Positions 1-8,643 are shown, counted from the stretch's first letter. The stretch: 47,710 nt of DNA from an uncultured Pelagibacteraceae bacterium (GCA_902526405.1 CABZKL010000006.1:1-47710); one strand, 5' to 3'. Numbers and translations: made by a program. Notes: generated by a model from the letters alone, not told the origin.

Positions 1-81
1 CCTTTTATGTTGTGGATATGGTTATCAGTTATCATGATAAGCCTAGGTGGTTTAGTGAGTTTTTTACAAAAAAGAATATGA
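1..81 (+). CDS. ccmF: CcmF, cytochrome c haem lyase subunit, C-terminal end only
   Basis: Reading from base 1 in frame 1 gives a 26-residue hydrophobic tail (starting PFMLWIW, ending FLQKRI) and a TGA at 79-81. This resembles the last membrane helix of CcmF, the large membrane protein that helps attach haem to apocytochrome c in the periplasm. The TGA overlaps the ATG of ccmG at 78 (ATGA), as expected in a ccmF-ccmG-ccmH operon. Only the tail lies in the window, so the call rests on its sequence character and its neighbours. Confidence 0.75.
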   Translation, partial: PFMLWIWLSVIMISLGGLVSFLQKRI

Positions 82-596
82 AAAAAAAATTAATTCCATA
101 TTCAATTATTTTTATATTTTTAATTATTTTTGCAGTTTTTTACAAAAGTCTAAAAGATACAAATATTTATACACCAGAGGCAAATATTAAAAATGATATC
201 CCAATTTTTCCAACCGAACTCCTATTTTCAAATAATAAACTAAACACAACTGAAATTTTTGAATTAGATAAATTTTATTTACTAAACATTTGGGCCTCGT
301 GGTGTGCTCCATGTAGAGATGAACACCCATTGTTAATGAGTTTAAGTAAAAATAATAGATTAACTATTATTGGTATTAATTATAAAGATAACAAAAAAAA
401 TGCTAAAAGTTTTTTGGCTGAATTGGGAAATCCTTATGAAAAAATTATTGTTGATAAAAATGGTACAAATTCAATTGAATGGGGAGCTTTTGGTGTGCCT
501 GAAACTTTTATAATTTATAATAACAAGGTAATCAAAAAATACATTGGACCTCTTAATCTGAAGTTGCTGGTGGAAATACAAAAAATAATAAAATGA
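78..596 (+). CDS. ccmG: CcmG/DsbE thiol:disulfide interchange protein
   Basis: A 172-residue thioredoxin-fold protein that in this family reduces the haem-binding cysteines of apocytochrome c in the periplasm. It has an N-terminal membrane anchor (about residues 5-22), the active site WCAPC (Cys76 and Cys79), and a cis-proline region GVPETF. An in-frame ATG at 12 would add 22 residues, but those lie inside the end of ccmF. The ATG at 78 overlaps the ccmF stop and places the hydrophobic anchor directly at the N-terminus, so it is preferred. The gene ends in an ATGA overlap with ccmH. Confidence 0.93.
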   Translation: MKKKLIPYSIIFIFLIIFAVFYKSLKDTNIYTPEANIKNDIPIFPTELLFSNNKLNTTEIFELDKFYLLNIWASWCAPCRDEHPLLMSLSKNNRLTIIGINYKDNKKNAKSFLAELGNPYEKIIVDKNGTNSIEWGAFGVPETFIIYNNKVIKKYIGPLNLKLLVEIQKIIK

Positions 597-955
597 AAAT
601 ATTTAAAGTTTTTATAATTATTTTTTTCATACTGTTTTTTAATAATCTTTATGCAAATGAAAATAGTCAAAGAAATGAGATAACAAAAAATCTTAGATGT
701 TTGATTTGTCAGGGACAATCTGTTTATGATTCAGATTCTGATTTTGCAAATAGTATGAAAATTTTAGTAGATAAAAAATTAGATCAAGGTTTATCGGAGA
801 GAGAAATATATAATTATTTTAAGAAAAAATATGGTGATTGGATTTTGTATGATCCCGGATTAAATAAAAATACCTATTTACTATGGTTATTGCCAATATT
901 GATATTTGTATTTGGAGGTGCAATAATTGTTAAAAGTTTTATACTTAAAAAATAA
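593..955 (+). CDS. ccmH: CcmH, cytochrome c maturation thiol oxidoreductase
   Basis: A 120-residue protein with an N-terminal signal or anchor helix, the CcmH signature LRCLICQGQS (Cys36 and Cys39) and one C-terminal membrane helix (about residues 95-116). Members of this family hold and reduce apocytochrome c cysteines together with CcmF and CcmG. The length matches the short CcmH form without a fused CcmI/TPR domain. The start codon overlaps the ccmG stop, indicating translational coupling. It is the last ccm gene here; an unrelated envelope gene follows. Confidence 0.93.
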   Translation: MKIFKVFIIIFFILFFNNLYANENSQRNEITKNLRCLICQGQSVYDSDSDFANSMKILVDKKLDQGLSEREIYNYFKKKYGDWILYDPGLNKNTYLLWLLPILIFVFGGAIIVKSFILKK

Positions 956-968
956 TTATTTATCAGCT

Positions 969-1481
969 ATGTATTTAAAAAAATTTTTAACATCTCTGTT
1001 CTTGGTTTTGTTTACTCTCTGCGTAAATGCTGAGGAAATAAAAATTAATAACCAAAATACAGAATTTAATGTTTACACAGGTATGTTCGATTTCAGTGAT
1101 GATGGCAAAAAATCTACATTATTAGGTTTTCAACATCAAAATGAGAACTTAAATAGGGATACTTTTTTAGGAAATCTTTCACCAATCACTGGAGCTTTGA
1201 TTACTGCAGATGCAGCAGGCTATCTATACACAGGTGTCCAAGCTCAATATAAGCTAGGTGCTTTAAATTTTACTCCAAGTTTTACACCAGGTTTATACTT
1301 TGAAGGAGATGGTAAAGACTTAGGTCATATAATTGAATTTAAAAGTGAGCTACAGTTTTCTCTAGATTTATCAAATACGAGTGAACTAGGTTTTTCTTAT
1401 AATCACATATCTAATGCTAGTTTAGGGGATAAAAATCCTGGGGCAAATAGTTATATGTTTAATTTCTTAAAAAACTTCTAA
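969..1481 (+). CDS. PagL-like lipid A 3-O-deacylase (acyloxyacyl hydrolase family)
   Basis: A 170-residue protein with a clear signal peptide (cleavage near VNA/EE, residues 21-22) and alternating strands suggesting a small outer-membrane beta-barrel. The C-terminal segment HISNASLGDKNPG carries the PagL family pattern; His146 and Ser148 fit the catalytic His/Ser pair. PagL enzymes remove the 3-O-acyl chain from lipid A. The ATG at 969 is chosen over an in-frame ATG at 927 because the longer form would overlap ccmH and put charged residues before the signal peptide. It sits between ccmH and lldD with 8 bases to the latter. The family is fairly secure; the substrate is inferred. Confidence 0.75.
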   Translation: MYLKKFLTSLFLVLFTLCVNAEEIKINNQNTEFNVYTGMFDFSDDGKKSTLLGFQHQNENLNRDTFLGNLSPITGALITADAAGYLYTGVQAQYKLGALNFTPSFTPGLYFEGDGKDLGHIIEFKSELQFSLDLSNTSELGFSYNHISNASLGDKNPGANSYMFNFLKNF

Positions 1482-1489
1482 GAAGATTT

Positions 1490-2641
1490 ATGAATTTAAA
1501 AGATTGTCATAATTTTGCTGATTTTAGGAAATTGGCACAAAAAAAATTACCCTCTCCAATTTTTCATTATATTGATGGTGCTGCAGACGATGAAGTTACA
1601 TACGCAAGAAACACAAGTGCATTTGATGATGTTGATTTAGTACCAAATGTTTTAAGGGGTGTAGAGAATGTTGATTTATCTACAACAATATTTGGAAAGA
1701 AATTAGATTTACCTTTTTATTTATCACCTACCGCTTTACAGAGATTATTTCATTACGATGGGGAGAGAGCTGTAGGTAAAGCAGCTAAGAAATATAATAC
1801 CATGTTTGGGGTATCGGCCTTAGCTACAGTAAGTGTCGAAGAAATTTCCTCTCTTGTTGACACACCAAAAATGTTTCAGTTTTATTTTCATAAAGATAGA
1901 GGACTTAATGATTCATGTCTTGAGAGAGCAAAAGCAGCTAAGTTTGATGTTATGGCACTAACCGTTGATACAATAACCGGAGGAAATAGAGAAAGAGATT
2001 TGAGAACTGGGTTTACATCACCGCCTAAACTAACATTATCAAGTTTATTTAGTTTTGCCACAAAGCCAATGTGGGGAATAAACTATCTAACAAAAGGTAA
2101 GTTTGAATTACCTCATCTTCAAGATTTTGTAAAAGAAGGTACAAGCACCAACTCTTCAATTGGTAATTATTTTTCTACAATGCTGGATCAGTCAATGAAC
2201 TGGAAAGATGCTGAACAACTTTGTTCTAAATGGGGTGGTCATTTTGCTTTAAAAGGAATAATGAGCGTTGAAGATGCTAAGCGAGCGGCTGATATTGGAT
2301 GTACAGGAATAATGGTTTCAAATCATGGTGGAAGACAATTAGATGGATCAAGATCGCCTTTTGATCAACTTGCTGAAATTGTTGATGCTGTAGGTGATAA
2401 ATTAGACGTTATTTGTGAAGGAGGAATTCACAGAGGAACTCATATGCTTAAAGCATTATCATTAGGCGCAAAAGCATGCTCTGGTGGAAGATTGTATTTA
2501 TATGCTCTAGCAGCAGCTGGACAAGCAGGTGTTGAAAGAGCTTTAGAAAAGTATAAATCTGAATTAGTAAGAGATATGAAGTTAATGGGTTGCACTAAAA
2601 TTAGTGATCTTAATAGAAGTAACTTAAGATTTAGAATATAG
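1490..2641 (+). CDS. lldD: FMN-dependent alpha-hydroxyacid dehydrogenase, divergent copy (LldD/glycolate-oxidase family)
   Basis: A 383-residue TIM-barrel flavoprotein of the L-lactate dehydrogenase/glycolate oxidase family, which oxidises L-2-hydroxyacids to 2-oxoacids. The N-terminal FHYIDGAADDE, the substrate-side FQFYFHKDR and the catalytic SNHGGRQLDGS (His279) are present. The FMN-phosphate loop, normally DGGIRRG, reads EGGIHRG (Glu310, His314), unlike the neighbouring paralogue. It is followed after 5 bases by a second copy of exactly the same length, aligned without gaps at these motifs, so the pair is a tandem duplication. The substrate cannot be read from sequence; lactate, glycolate or another 2-hydroxyacid are possible. 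Confidence 0.9.
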   Translation: MNLKDCHNFADFRKLAQKKLPSPIFHYIDGAADDEVTYARNTSAFDDVDLVPNVLRGVENVDLSTTIFGKKLDLPFYLSPTALQRLFHYDGERAVGKAAKKYNTMFGVSALATVSVEEISSLVDTPKMFQFYFHKDRGLNDSCLERAKAAKFDVMALTVDTITGGNRERDLRTGFTSPPKLTLSSLFSFATKPMWGINYLTKGKFELPHLQDFVKEGTSTNSSIGNYFSTMLDQSMNWKDAEQLCSKWGGHFALKGIMSVEDAKRAADIGCTGIMVSNHGGRQLDGSRSPFDQLAEIVDAVGDKLDVICEGGIHRGTHMLKALSLGAKACSGGRLYLYALAAAGQAGVERALEKYKSELVRDMKLMGCTKISDLNRSNLRFRI

Positions 2642-2646
2642 TAATC

Positions 2647-3798
2647 ATGAACATAAATGATTGTTATAACTTTGAAGATTTTAGAAAACTAGCAAAAAAA
2701 AAATTACCAACTCCTATTTTTCATTACATAGACGGTGGATCAGACGATGAGGTAACTCTAAATAGAAACACTACAGCATTTAATGATTGTGATTTAGTTC
2801 CAAATATATTGGCAAGTGTGGGTGAACCTGATTTATCTACAACAGTATTTGGTAGAAAAATTGACATGCCTCTTTTTTTATCACCAACGGCAATGCAAAG
2901 TTTATACACGCCCGAAGGGGACAAAGCGTCAGCGAGAGCTGCTGAAAAATTTGGAACGATGTACAGCATGTCTACAATGGCCTCTTTTTCAATTGAAGAA
3001 ATTGCAAATATTTCAAGTGGTCCTAAACTTTTTCAATTATATGTTCATAAAGATCAATCTATTACTGATGATTTAATTGATAGGTGTAGAAGAGCAAATT
3101 TTGATGGGCTTTGTTTGACAGTGGATACTCTCGTTGCGGGAAACAGAGAAAGAGATCATAGAACTGGGTTTACTACACCTCCTAAATTTACCTTGGAAAG
3201 CTTACTAAGTTTTGCGATGCGTCCAGAGTGGGTTTTTAAATATTTAACAAATAAAAAATTTGAGTTAGCTAACATTAAACACAAAACTGACAAAGGAACT
3301 AACATTGCGAAGTCAGTTATAGATTATATTAATGAACAATATGATCCTAAAATGAATTGGAAAGATGCAGAGTACTGTATTAAGAGATGGAACGGCCCTT
3401 TTGCATTGAAAGGAGTGATGTCGGTTGAAGATGCTAAAAGAGCAATTGATATTGGTTGCACTGCTATAATGATTTCTAATCATGGAGGAAGACAATTAGA
3501 TGGTTCGAGATCTCCTTTTGATCAAGTGAAAGCTATCTCGGACGCAGTTGGTGATAAATTAGAAATTATACTTGATGGTGGTATCAGAAGAGGAACGCAT
3601 GTTCTTAAAGCCTTGGCTGCAGGTGCAACAGCTTGTAGTTTTGGTAAAGCATTTCTTTTTAGTTTAGGAGCAGGAGGTCAAAAAGGAGTTGAAAGATTAT
3701 TAGACAATATGCAAAAAGAAATTAGAAGAAATATGATTTTAATGGGATGCAAAAAAATTGAAGATTTAGATGCGTCAAAAATAATCTATCGTAACTAA
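2647..3798 (+). CDS. lldD: FMN-dependent alpha-hydroxyacid dehydrogenase, canonical copy (LldD/glycolate-oxidase family)
   Basis: The second tandem copy, also 383 residues. It keeps the catalytic His279 in SNHGGRQLDGS and the standard FMN-phosphate loop DGGIRRG (Asp310, Arg314). The Gln and Tyr of FQLYVHKDQ near the flavin are also kept. This copy has the more typical family residues and is the better candidate for ordinary L-lactate or glycolate oxidation, passing electrons to quinone or oxygen. It starts 5 bases after the first copy, so the two are almost certainly co-transcribed. Having two diverged copies in a streamlined genome suggests different substrates or a heteromer. Confidence 0.92.
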   Translation: MNINDCYNFEDFRKLAKKKLPTPIFHYIDGGSDDEVTLNRNTTAFNDCDLVPNILASVGEPDLSTTVFGRKIDMPLFLSPTAMQSLYTPEGDKASARAAEKFGTMYSMSTMASFSIEEIANISSGPKLFQLYVHKDQSITDDLIDRCRRANFDGLCLTVDTLVAGNRERDHRTGFTTPPKFTLESLLSFAMRPEWVFKYLTNKKFELANIKHKTDKGTNIAKSVIDYINEQYDPKMNWKDAEYCIKRWNGPFALKGVMSVEDAKRAIDIGCTAIMISNHGGRQLDGSRSPFDQVKAISDAVGDKLEIILDGGIRRGTHVLKALAAGATACSFGKAFLFSLGAGGQKGVERLLDNMQKEIRRNMILMGCKKIEDLDASKIIYRN

Positions 3799-3903
3799 TC
3801 ATTAAGTAATTGTTAGGATTATCGCAAAAATCTAAAACAGATTATTTAAAATTCATGAATAGACATTAGCCTACTTTTCGTCTAGGTTTTCAATTTTAAA
3901 ATT
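3799..3903 (+). promoter_or_regulatory. Intergenic region before the aminotransferase, weak hairpin
   Basis: This 105-base gap is one of the longer ones in the window. It holds an imperfect inverted repeat (AGCCTA at 3868-3873 against TAGGTT at 3882-3887, six pairs counting one G-U) about 15 bases before the start codon at 3904. There is no T-run terminator and no convincing Shine-Dalgarno sequence. It could be a promoter/operator region starting a new transcript or simply a spacer. Confidence 0.25.
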
Positions 3904-5070
3904 ATGATACTTGCTAAAAACTTAGAAAATTTAGGTACCGAATCTGCTTTTAGTGTATTAGCAGAAGCGAAAGCATTAGAGGCGAAAGGCCATCCAATGA
4001 TTCATTTAGGATTAGGTCAGCCAGACTTTAAAACCCCTAAGCACGTTGTTGAAGCTGCAAAAAAAGCTTTAGATGATGGACATCACGGATATGTAATGTC
4101 TAACGGAATTCCAGAATGTAGAGAAGCTGTAACAAGGTGGATTAAAAAACAGTATGATGCCAACGTTGATCCTGAAAGAATTTTAATCATGCCTGGTGGA
4201 AAGCCTACGATGAGCTATGCCATTCAATGTTTTGGTGAACCAGGAGCAGAAATAATTCATCCCACACCTGCATTTCCGATCTATGAATCTATGATAAATT
4301 ATACTGGTTCTACCCCAGTTCCATATGATCTTACTGAAGATAAAGATCTTAAATTTAATCCGGATAAAATATTATCTCTAATCACTGATAAAACTAGATT
4401 GTTAATTTTAATTAACCCAAACAATCCAACGGGTAGTTTTGTAGAGAAACCAGTAATAGATTACTTTGCTAAAGAATTAGAGAAGCATCCACATGTTACT
4501 ATTTTAAGTGATGAAATTTATAGTAGACAAATTTTTGACTATAAAGAAATGCCATCTTTTTTTCATTATGAGGCTTTAAAGGAGAGATTAATAGTTTTAG
4601 AGGGATGGAGCAAAGCTTACTCAATGACTGGTTGGAGACTAGGATGGAGTTATTGGCCCAAAGAAATGATTCCTCACGTTAATAAATTATTAATAAATAG
4701 TGTCTCATGCGTAAATGCAGCTGCGCAATTTGCAGGAATAGCAGCTTTAGATGGTCCAGATGACTCGATTAAAGACATGTTAGATAAATTTACATTAAGA
4801 AGAAATTTAATTCACAAAGGATTAAATGATTTGCCTGGAATAGAATGTAGTTTACCAGGTGGTGCTTTTTATGCTTTCCCAAAAGTAATTGGTACAGGCA
4901 TGAATGGATCTGAATTTTGTAAAAAAGCAATGCACGAGGCTGGAGTCGCTATTGTTCCAGGAACAGCATTTGGTAAAACTTGCCAGGATTATGTAAGATT
5001 CAGCTTTGCTGCATCTAGAGATAATATACTGCAAGCATTAGAGAATATAGGTAAGATGCTTTCTAAATAA
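3904..5070 (+). CDS. PLP-dependent aminotransferase, class I/II
   Basis: A 388-residue fold-type I aminotransferase of the aspartate aminotransferase superfamily. It shows the N-terminal LGLGQPDFKTP, the cofactor-contacting NPNNPTGS and SDEIYSRQ, and the PLP lysine in WSKAYSMTGWRLGW (Lys237). Length is normal for the family. It transfers an amino group between an amino acid and a 2-oxoacid. Its position between two 2-hydroxyacid oxidases and a GlcD-like oxidase suggests it aminates a 2-oxoacid made by them, such as glyoxylate or pyruvate, but that is inference. Exact substrates cannot be read from sequence. Confidence 0.9.
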   Translation: MILAKNLENLGTESAFSVLAEAKALEAKGHPMIHLGLGQPDFKTPKHVVEAAKKALDDGHHGYVMSNGIPECREAVTRWIKKQYDANVDPERILIMPGGKPTMSYAIQCFGEPGAEIIHPTPAFPIYESMINYTGSTPVPYDLTEDKDLKFNPDKILSLITDKTRLLILINPNNPTGSFVEKPVIDYFAKELEKHPHVTILSDEIYSRQIFDYKEMPSFFHYEALKERLIVLEGWSKAYSMTGWRLGWSYWPKEMIPHVNKLLINSVSCVNAAAQFAGIAALDGPDDSIKDMLDKFTLRRNLIHKGLNDLPGIECSLPGGAFYAFPKVIGTGMNGSEFCKKAMHEAGVAIVPGTAFGKTCQDYVRFSFAASRDNILQALENIGKMLSK

Positions 5071-5108
5071 GCTGTATTTTTTTATTTTTTTTAATAATAT
5101 TAAAATTT

Positions 5109-6482
5109 ATGAACCAACAAGTTGAAACAGAATTAAAAAGTCTATTAAACAGTAGATATTCAACATCAGAATCTGCTCGTGGGAATTATGCGAGGGGTGA
5201 AGATACTTACGATCCAATTTTATCAAAAGCGGTAGTTTTTCCAGAAACTAATGAAGAGGTGTCAAAAATACTAAAACTTTGTAACGAGCATAAAGTTCCG
5301 GTAGTTCCGTATGGAACAGGTACATCTTTAGAGGGCAATGTTTTGGGAAATGAAAATGGAATAACCATCTGCTTGGAGAAAATGAATAAAATTTTAAGTG
5401 TAAATACTGAGGATTTTGATTGCAGAGTTCAGGCGTGCGTAACAAGAGAACAACTGAATGAACATTTAAGAGAAGACGGCGTTTTTTTTCCTATAGATCC
5501 AGGAGCAAACGCTGCTTTAGGAGGTATGGCATCCACTTCGGCTTCAGGAACAATGGCAGTAAAATATGGGACTATGAAAACAGTTATTTCTGGTCTAACG
5601 GTAGTATTACCAAATGGAGATATTATAAATACAGGTGGCAGAACTAAAAAAACTTCAGCAGGTTATAATTTAACAAATTTATTTATTGGATCGGAAGGAA
5701 CTCTCGGTATTATTACTGAAGTTCACTTAAGATTATCTCCTATACCCGAAAGTATAATGAGTGCGGTATGTCATTTCCCTTCATTAGAGGACGCAGTAAT
5801 GACAGCTCAACAGGTTATTCAGTATGGTGTTCCAATTGCAAGAATTGAAATGCTTAACGCAGATCAGATGGGAATTTCTATAAATTACTCTAAATTAAAA
5901 GATATTGAGGCAGTACCAACTTTATTTTTTGAATTTCATGGATCTGAGTCTTCAAATAAAGAAAATATTAATATTGTAGAGGAATTATCAAAAGAAAATA
6001 ACGGTAGCTCATTTAAATGGGCCAAAGACTTAGAGGATAGAAACAAACTTTGGCAAGCAAGATGGGATGTATATTATTCTGTTAAAGCCCTAAACAATAA
6101 TGGAAGAGTTTATTCAACAGACGTTTGCGTTCCAATTTCAAAAATAACTGAATGTGTAAAATTTGCAGAAGAAAAAGCAAAAGAATTCGGAGTTAGAGCT
6201 CCAATGGTAGGACATATGGGGGATGGCAATTTCCATGTTGTATTGCCTTACGATCCTGCAAAAAAAGAAATGTACAAACAGCTTAGAGCATTTAATGGGA
6301 CTTTAATTAGAAAAGCTTTAGAGCTTGAAGGAACAATTACAGGCGAACATGGGGTGGGACTTCACAAAAAAGAATATTTACTTGAACAGCACCCTGACAG
6401 CATTCCAGTTATGAAATCAATTAAAAAAACATTAGATCCAAATAACATAATGAATCCTGGAAAAATTTTTGATTTAAACTAA
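5109..6482 (+). CDS. FAD-linked oxidase, GlcD/D-lactate dehydrogenase (cytochrome) family
   Basis: A 457-residue flavoprotein with an N-terminal FAD-binding type 4 domain (PYGTGTSLEGN near residues 73-83; TSAGYNLTNLFIGSEGTLG near 180-200) and a C-terminal FAD-oxidase domain. The latter carries GHMGDGNFHVVLP, the metal/substrate motif GEHGVG and the closing LDPNNIMNPGKIF. These are hallmarks of the GlcD, D-lactate dehydrogenase and D-2-hydroxyglutarate dehydrogenase group, which oxidise D-2-hydroxyacids. No glcE or glcF partner is adjacent, so it may act alone like LDHD-type enzymes. It lies 8 bases before a 2-hydroxyacid dehydrogenase, with which it is probably co-transcribed. Confidence 0.9.
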   Translation: MNQQVETELKSLLNSRYSTSESARGNYARGEDTYDPILSKAVVFPETNEEVSKILKLCNEHKVPVVPYGTGTSLEGNVLGNENGITICLEKMNKILSVNTEDFDCRVQACVTREQLNEHLREDGVFFPIDPGANAALGGMASTSASGTMAVKYGTMKTVISGLTVVLPNGDIINTGGRTKKTSAGYNLTNLFIGSEGTLGIITEVHLRLSPIPESIMSAVCHFPSLEDAVMTAQQVIQYGVPIARIEMLNADQMGISINYSKLKDIEAVPTLFFEFHGSESSNKENINIVEELSKENNGSSFKWAKDLEDRNKLWQARWDVYYSVKALNNNGRVYSTDVCVPISKITECVKFAEEKAKEFGVRAPMVGHMGDGNFHVVLPYDPAKKEMYKQLRAFNGTLIRKALELEGTITGEHGVGLHKKEYLLEQHPDSIPVMKSIKKTLDPNNIMNPGKIFDLN

Positions 6483-6490
6483 TCATCAAC

Positions 6491-7444
6491 ATGAAAAAAA
6501 TCCTGATTACTAGAAGATTATTAAGATCTTGTGAGGATAAAGCTAAAGAAACATTTGAAGCGAATTTTAATTTAAATGACGAATTATATTCTCAAAAAAA
6601 ATTAATTGAGTTAAGCAAAGGACAAGATGGAATACTATCATCTTTGACTGATAAACTGGATGCTGGAACAATTAATCAACTTCCAGACTCGATAAAAATT
6701 ATTTCAAACTTTGCAGTTGGATTTGGAAATATAGACTTAGAAGCAGCAAAGAAGAGAGGTATTGCAGTTACGAATACTCCGGATGTACTAACTGATGCAA
6801 CAGCTGAAATAGGAATGCTGTTAATATTAGGTGCTTGTAGACGAGCTGCTGAGGGAATAGAGAGTGCAAGAGAAGGTGGCTGGAAGTGGTCAGCAGATTA
6901 CTTAATTGGAAAGCAATTAACAGGTGCCAGACTTGGAATACTTGGGATGGGTAGAATTGGTCAAAAAATTGCAAAAGTTGCTAAATCTTTAGGAATGATC
7001 ATTCATTATCATAATAGATCTAAGTTAAGTGAAGACAAAGAAAACGGAGCAACTTATCACGATAATTTAAAAGACTTACTGTCAGTGTCAGATGTATTGT
7101 CTGTTTGTTGTCCAGCTTCAAAAGAAACAGTCGATATGATTAACAAAGATACAATTGAATATTTACCTAAAGGAGCAATTGTAACAAACGTAGCTAGAGG
7201 AGATATAATAGACGACGAAGCTTTGATAGATGCTCTTGACCGAAGAAAAGTTTATGCGGTTGGATTAGACGTTTATAAAAATGAACCAAATTTAAATCCT
7301 GGATATCTAAAACACAAAAGCGCATTTATACTTCCACATTTAGGTAGTGCGACGAAAGAAACTCGAACAGCAATGGCTAATTTAGCAATAGATAATATTG
7401 ATGAATTTTTTAAAACAGGTAACTGTAAAAATAATGTTAATTAA
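6491..7444 (+). CDS. D-isomer-specific 2-hydroxyacid dehydrogenase (glyoxylate/hydroxypyruvate reductase-like)
   Basis: A 317-residue NAD(P)-dependent dehydrogenase. The Rossmann motif LGMGRIGQKIA (residues 151-161) lies between two halves of the catalytic domain. The expected catalytic residues are present: Arg236 (VARGD), Glu265 (KNEP) and His283 (LPHLGSATKETR). The ending LPHLGSATKETR is typical of the glyoxylate/hydroxypyruvate reductase subgroup (GhrB/GyaR). It probably interconverts glyoxylate and glycolate or hydroxypyruvate and D-glycerate, fitting the hydroxyacid oxidases upstream. It is the last gene before a 112-base gap. Confidence 0.88.
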   Translation: MKKILITRRLLRSCEDKAKETFEANFNLNDELYSQKKLIELSKGQDGILSSLTDKLDAGTINQLPDSIKIISNFAVGFGNIDLEAAKKRGIAVTNTPDVLTDATAEIGMLLILGACRRAAEGIESAREGGWKWSADYLIGKQLTGARLGILGMGRIGQKIAKVAKSLGMIIHYHNRSKLSEDKENGATYHDNLKDLLSVSDVLSVCCPASKETVDMINKDTIEYLPKGAIVTNVARGDIIDDEALIDALDRRKVYAVGLDVYKNEPNLNPGYLKHKSAFILPHLGSATKETRTAMANLAIDNIDEFFKTGNCKNNVN

Positions 7445-7556
7445 CAATCTGCAGTTGTATTAGTTAAATCTATTATTCATTAAAATTATTCTAAGCTGCT
7501 AGACTTATTTTTTAATTCAATCTACAATTTAAAAAAAAAAATTAAAGAGGGATATA
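7445..7556 (+). promoter_or_regulatory. Intergenic region before the ADH/ABC transporter operon
   Basis: A 112-base AT-rich gap that likely holds the promoter for the alcohol dehydrogenase and ABC transporter genes. A good Shine-Dalgarno-like AGAGGG (about 7545-7550) precedes the ATG at 7557. No clear -35/-10 pair, terminator or known riboswitch was recognised. Confidence 0.3.
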
Positions 7557-8618
7557 ATGAAAGCACAGGTGTTACATAAGTATGACCCAGAGATGAAAGA
7601 AAAGGTTTGGGTCACAGGTGAAGAGTTACCAAATCCAAAAATAGAGAAAGCCAGCGATGTAATTGTTAAAATTGGAGCTGCAGGTGTTTGTAGAACTGAT
7701 TTGCATATTATTGAGGGTGTTTGGAAACACATTACAGACCAAAATAATGATCTATTACCAATGGTTATGGGACATGAAAATGCTGGTTGGATAGAAGAAG
7801 TTGGTAAAGATGTTACAGGATTTAAAAAAGGGGACGCAGTAATTTTACACCCTAAAGTTTCTGGCACAGGAGGAACATGTTTAGACTGCAGACGAGGAAA
7901 TGATATGCATGCGGAAGATCCTATCTTTGCAGGTTTGAATGTTAAACATGGAGGATACTCAGAATTACTTCAAACAAGTGTTAGAAATTTAATAAAAATT
8001 CCAAAAGTTCTTGGTCCAATAGATGTAGCTCCTTTTTCTGACGCTGGTTTGACGGCGTACAGAGTAGTGAAAAAAGCTACAAGACATCTTCTGCCTGGAG
8101 AAACTTGTGTAATTATAGGTGCTGGTGGATTAGGACATATAGCAATTCAATGTATGAAAGCGATGTGTGCTGCGAATATTATTGTAGTTGAAAAAGCTAA
8201 AGCACCTCTAGATCATGCAATGGAGCTTGGAGCAGACCATGGAGTTTTAATAGATGGTAATGAAATAGAGAAGGTAAAAGAGCTTACTAAAGGTAAAGGA
8301 GCAGAGGCGGTCATAGATTTTGTTGGTGAAAAAGGTTCGACACCAATGGGAATTAAAATGACCAAAGCAACCGGAACATTTTATATTGTAGGCTACGGTG
8401 AAGAAATAAGAGTTTTGGCGATTGATATGATCGATCAAGAGAAAAGTATAGTTGGAAGTCTTGTTGGTACATGGGCTGAATTATACGAGTTAATGGAATT
8501 AGCTGACAAAGGTTTAGTTAAACTTTCTATGAAAGAATATAAACTTGAAGATGCTAACAAAGCTTTACATGACCTTAATGATGGAAAGATTAAAGGTCGT
8601 GCTGTTTTGGTTCCATAA
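7557..8618 (+). CDS. Zinc-dependent alcohol dehydrogenase (MDR family)
   Basis: A 353-residue medium-chain dehydrogenase that oxidises an alcohol to an aldehyde or ketone with NAD(P). Catalytic zinc ligands are visible as Cys45 (VCRTD) and His73-Glu74 (GHENAG); the nucleotide-binding motif is GAGGLGHIA. The structural-zinc loop is unusual: of the four cysteines common in relatives, only Cys108 and Cys111 remain, while the first and fourth positions are Gly105 and Ala119. A strong ribosome binding site precedes the gene. It stands 25 bases before an ABC binding protein, suggesting it acts on the imported compound, possibly a polyol. The natural substrate is unknown. Confidence 0.88.
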   Translation: MKAQVLHKYDPEMKEKVWVTGEELPNPKIEKASDVIVKIGAAGVCRTDLHIIEGVWKHITDQNNDLLPMVMGHENAGWIEEVGKDVTGFKKGDAVILHPKVSGTGGTCLDCRRGNDMHAEDPIFAGLNVKHGGYSELLQTSVRNLIKIPKVLGPIDVAPFSDAGLTAYRVVKKATRHLLPGETCVIIGAGGLGHIAIQCMKAMCAANIIVVEKAKAPLDHAMELGADHGVLIDGNEIEKVKELTKGKGAEAVIDFVGEKGSTPMGIKMTKATGTFYIVGYGEEIRVLAIDMIDQEKSIVGSLVGTWAELYELMELADKGLVKLSMKEYKLEDANKALHDLNDGKIKGRAVLVP

Positions 8619-8643
8619 TTAACAACAAAAAGAGGGGAAAAAC

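Noticed and set aside
12..77. Longer CcmG starting at ATG 12
   Set aside because: This region encodes the end of ccmF in another frame; the ATG at 78 overlaps the ccmF stop and puts the anchor at the N-terminus.
1490..3798. Tandem lldD genes as an assembly duplication
   Set aside because: The copies differ throughout at DNA and protein level, so they are genuine old paralogues.
3799..3903. Glycine or SAM riboswitch before the aminotransferase
   Set aside because: Only one weak hairpin is seen and none of the conserved cores of those riboswitches could be found.
5071..5108. T-rich run after the aminotransferase as a terminator
   Set aside because: There is no stem before the T-run; it is ordinary AT-rich spacer.
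7529..7867. 112-codon minus-strand frame over the start of the alcohol dehydrogenase
   Set aside because: It covers a conserved coding region and its promoter side with no supporting features.
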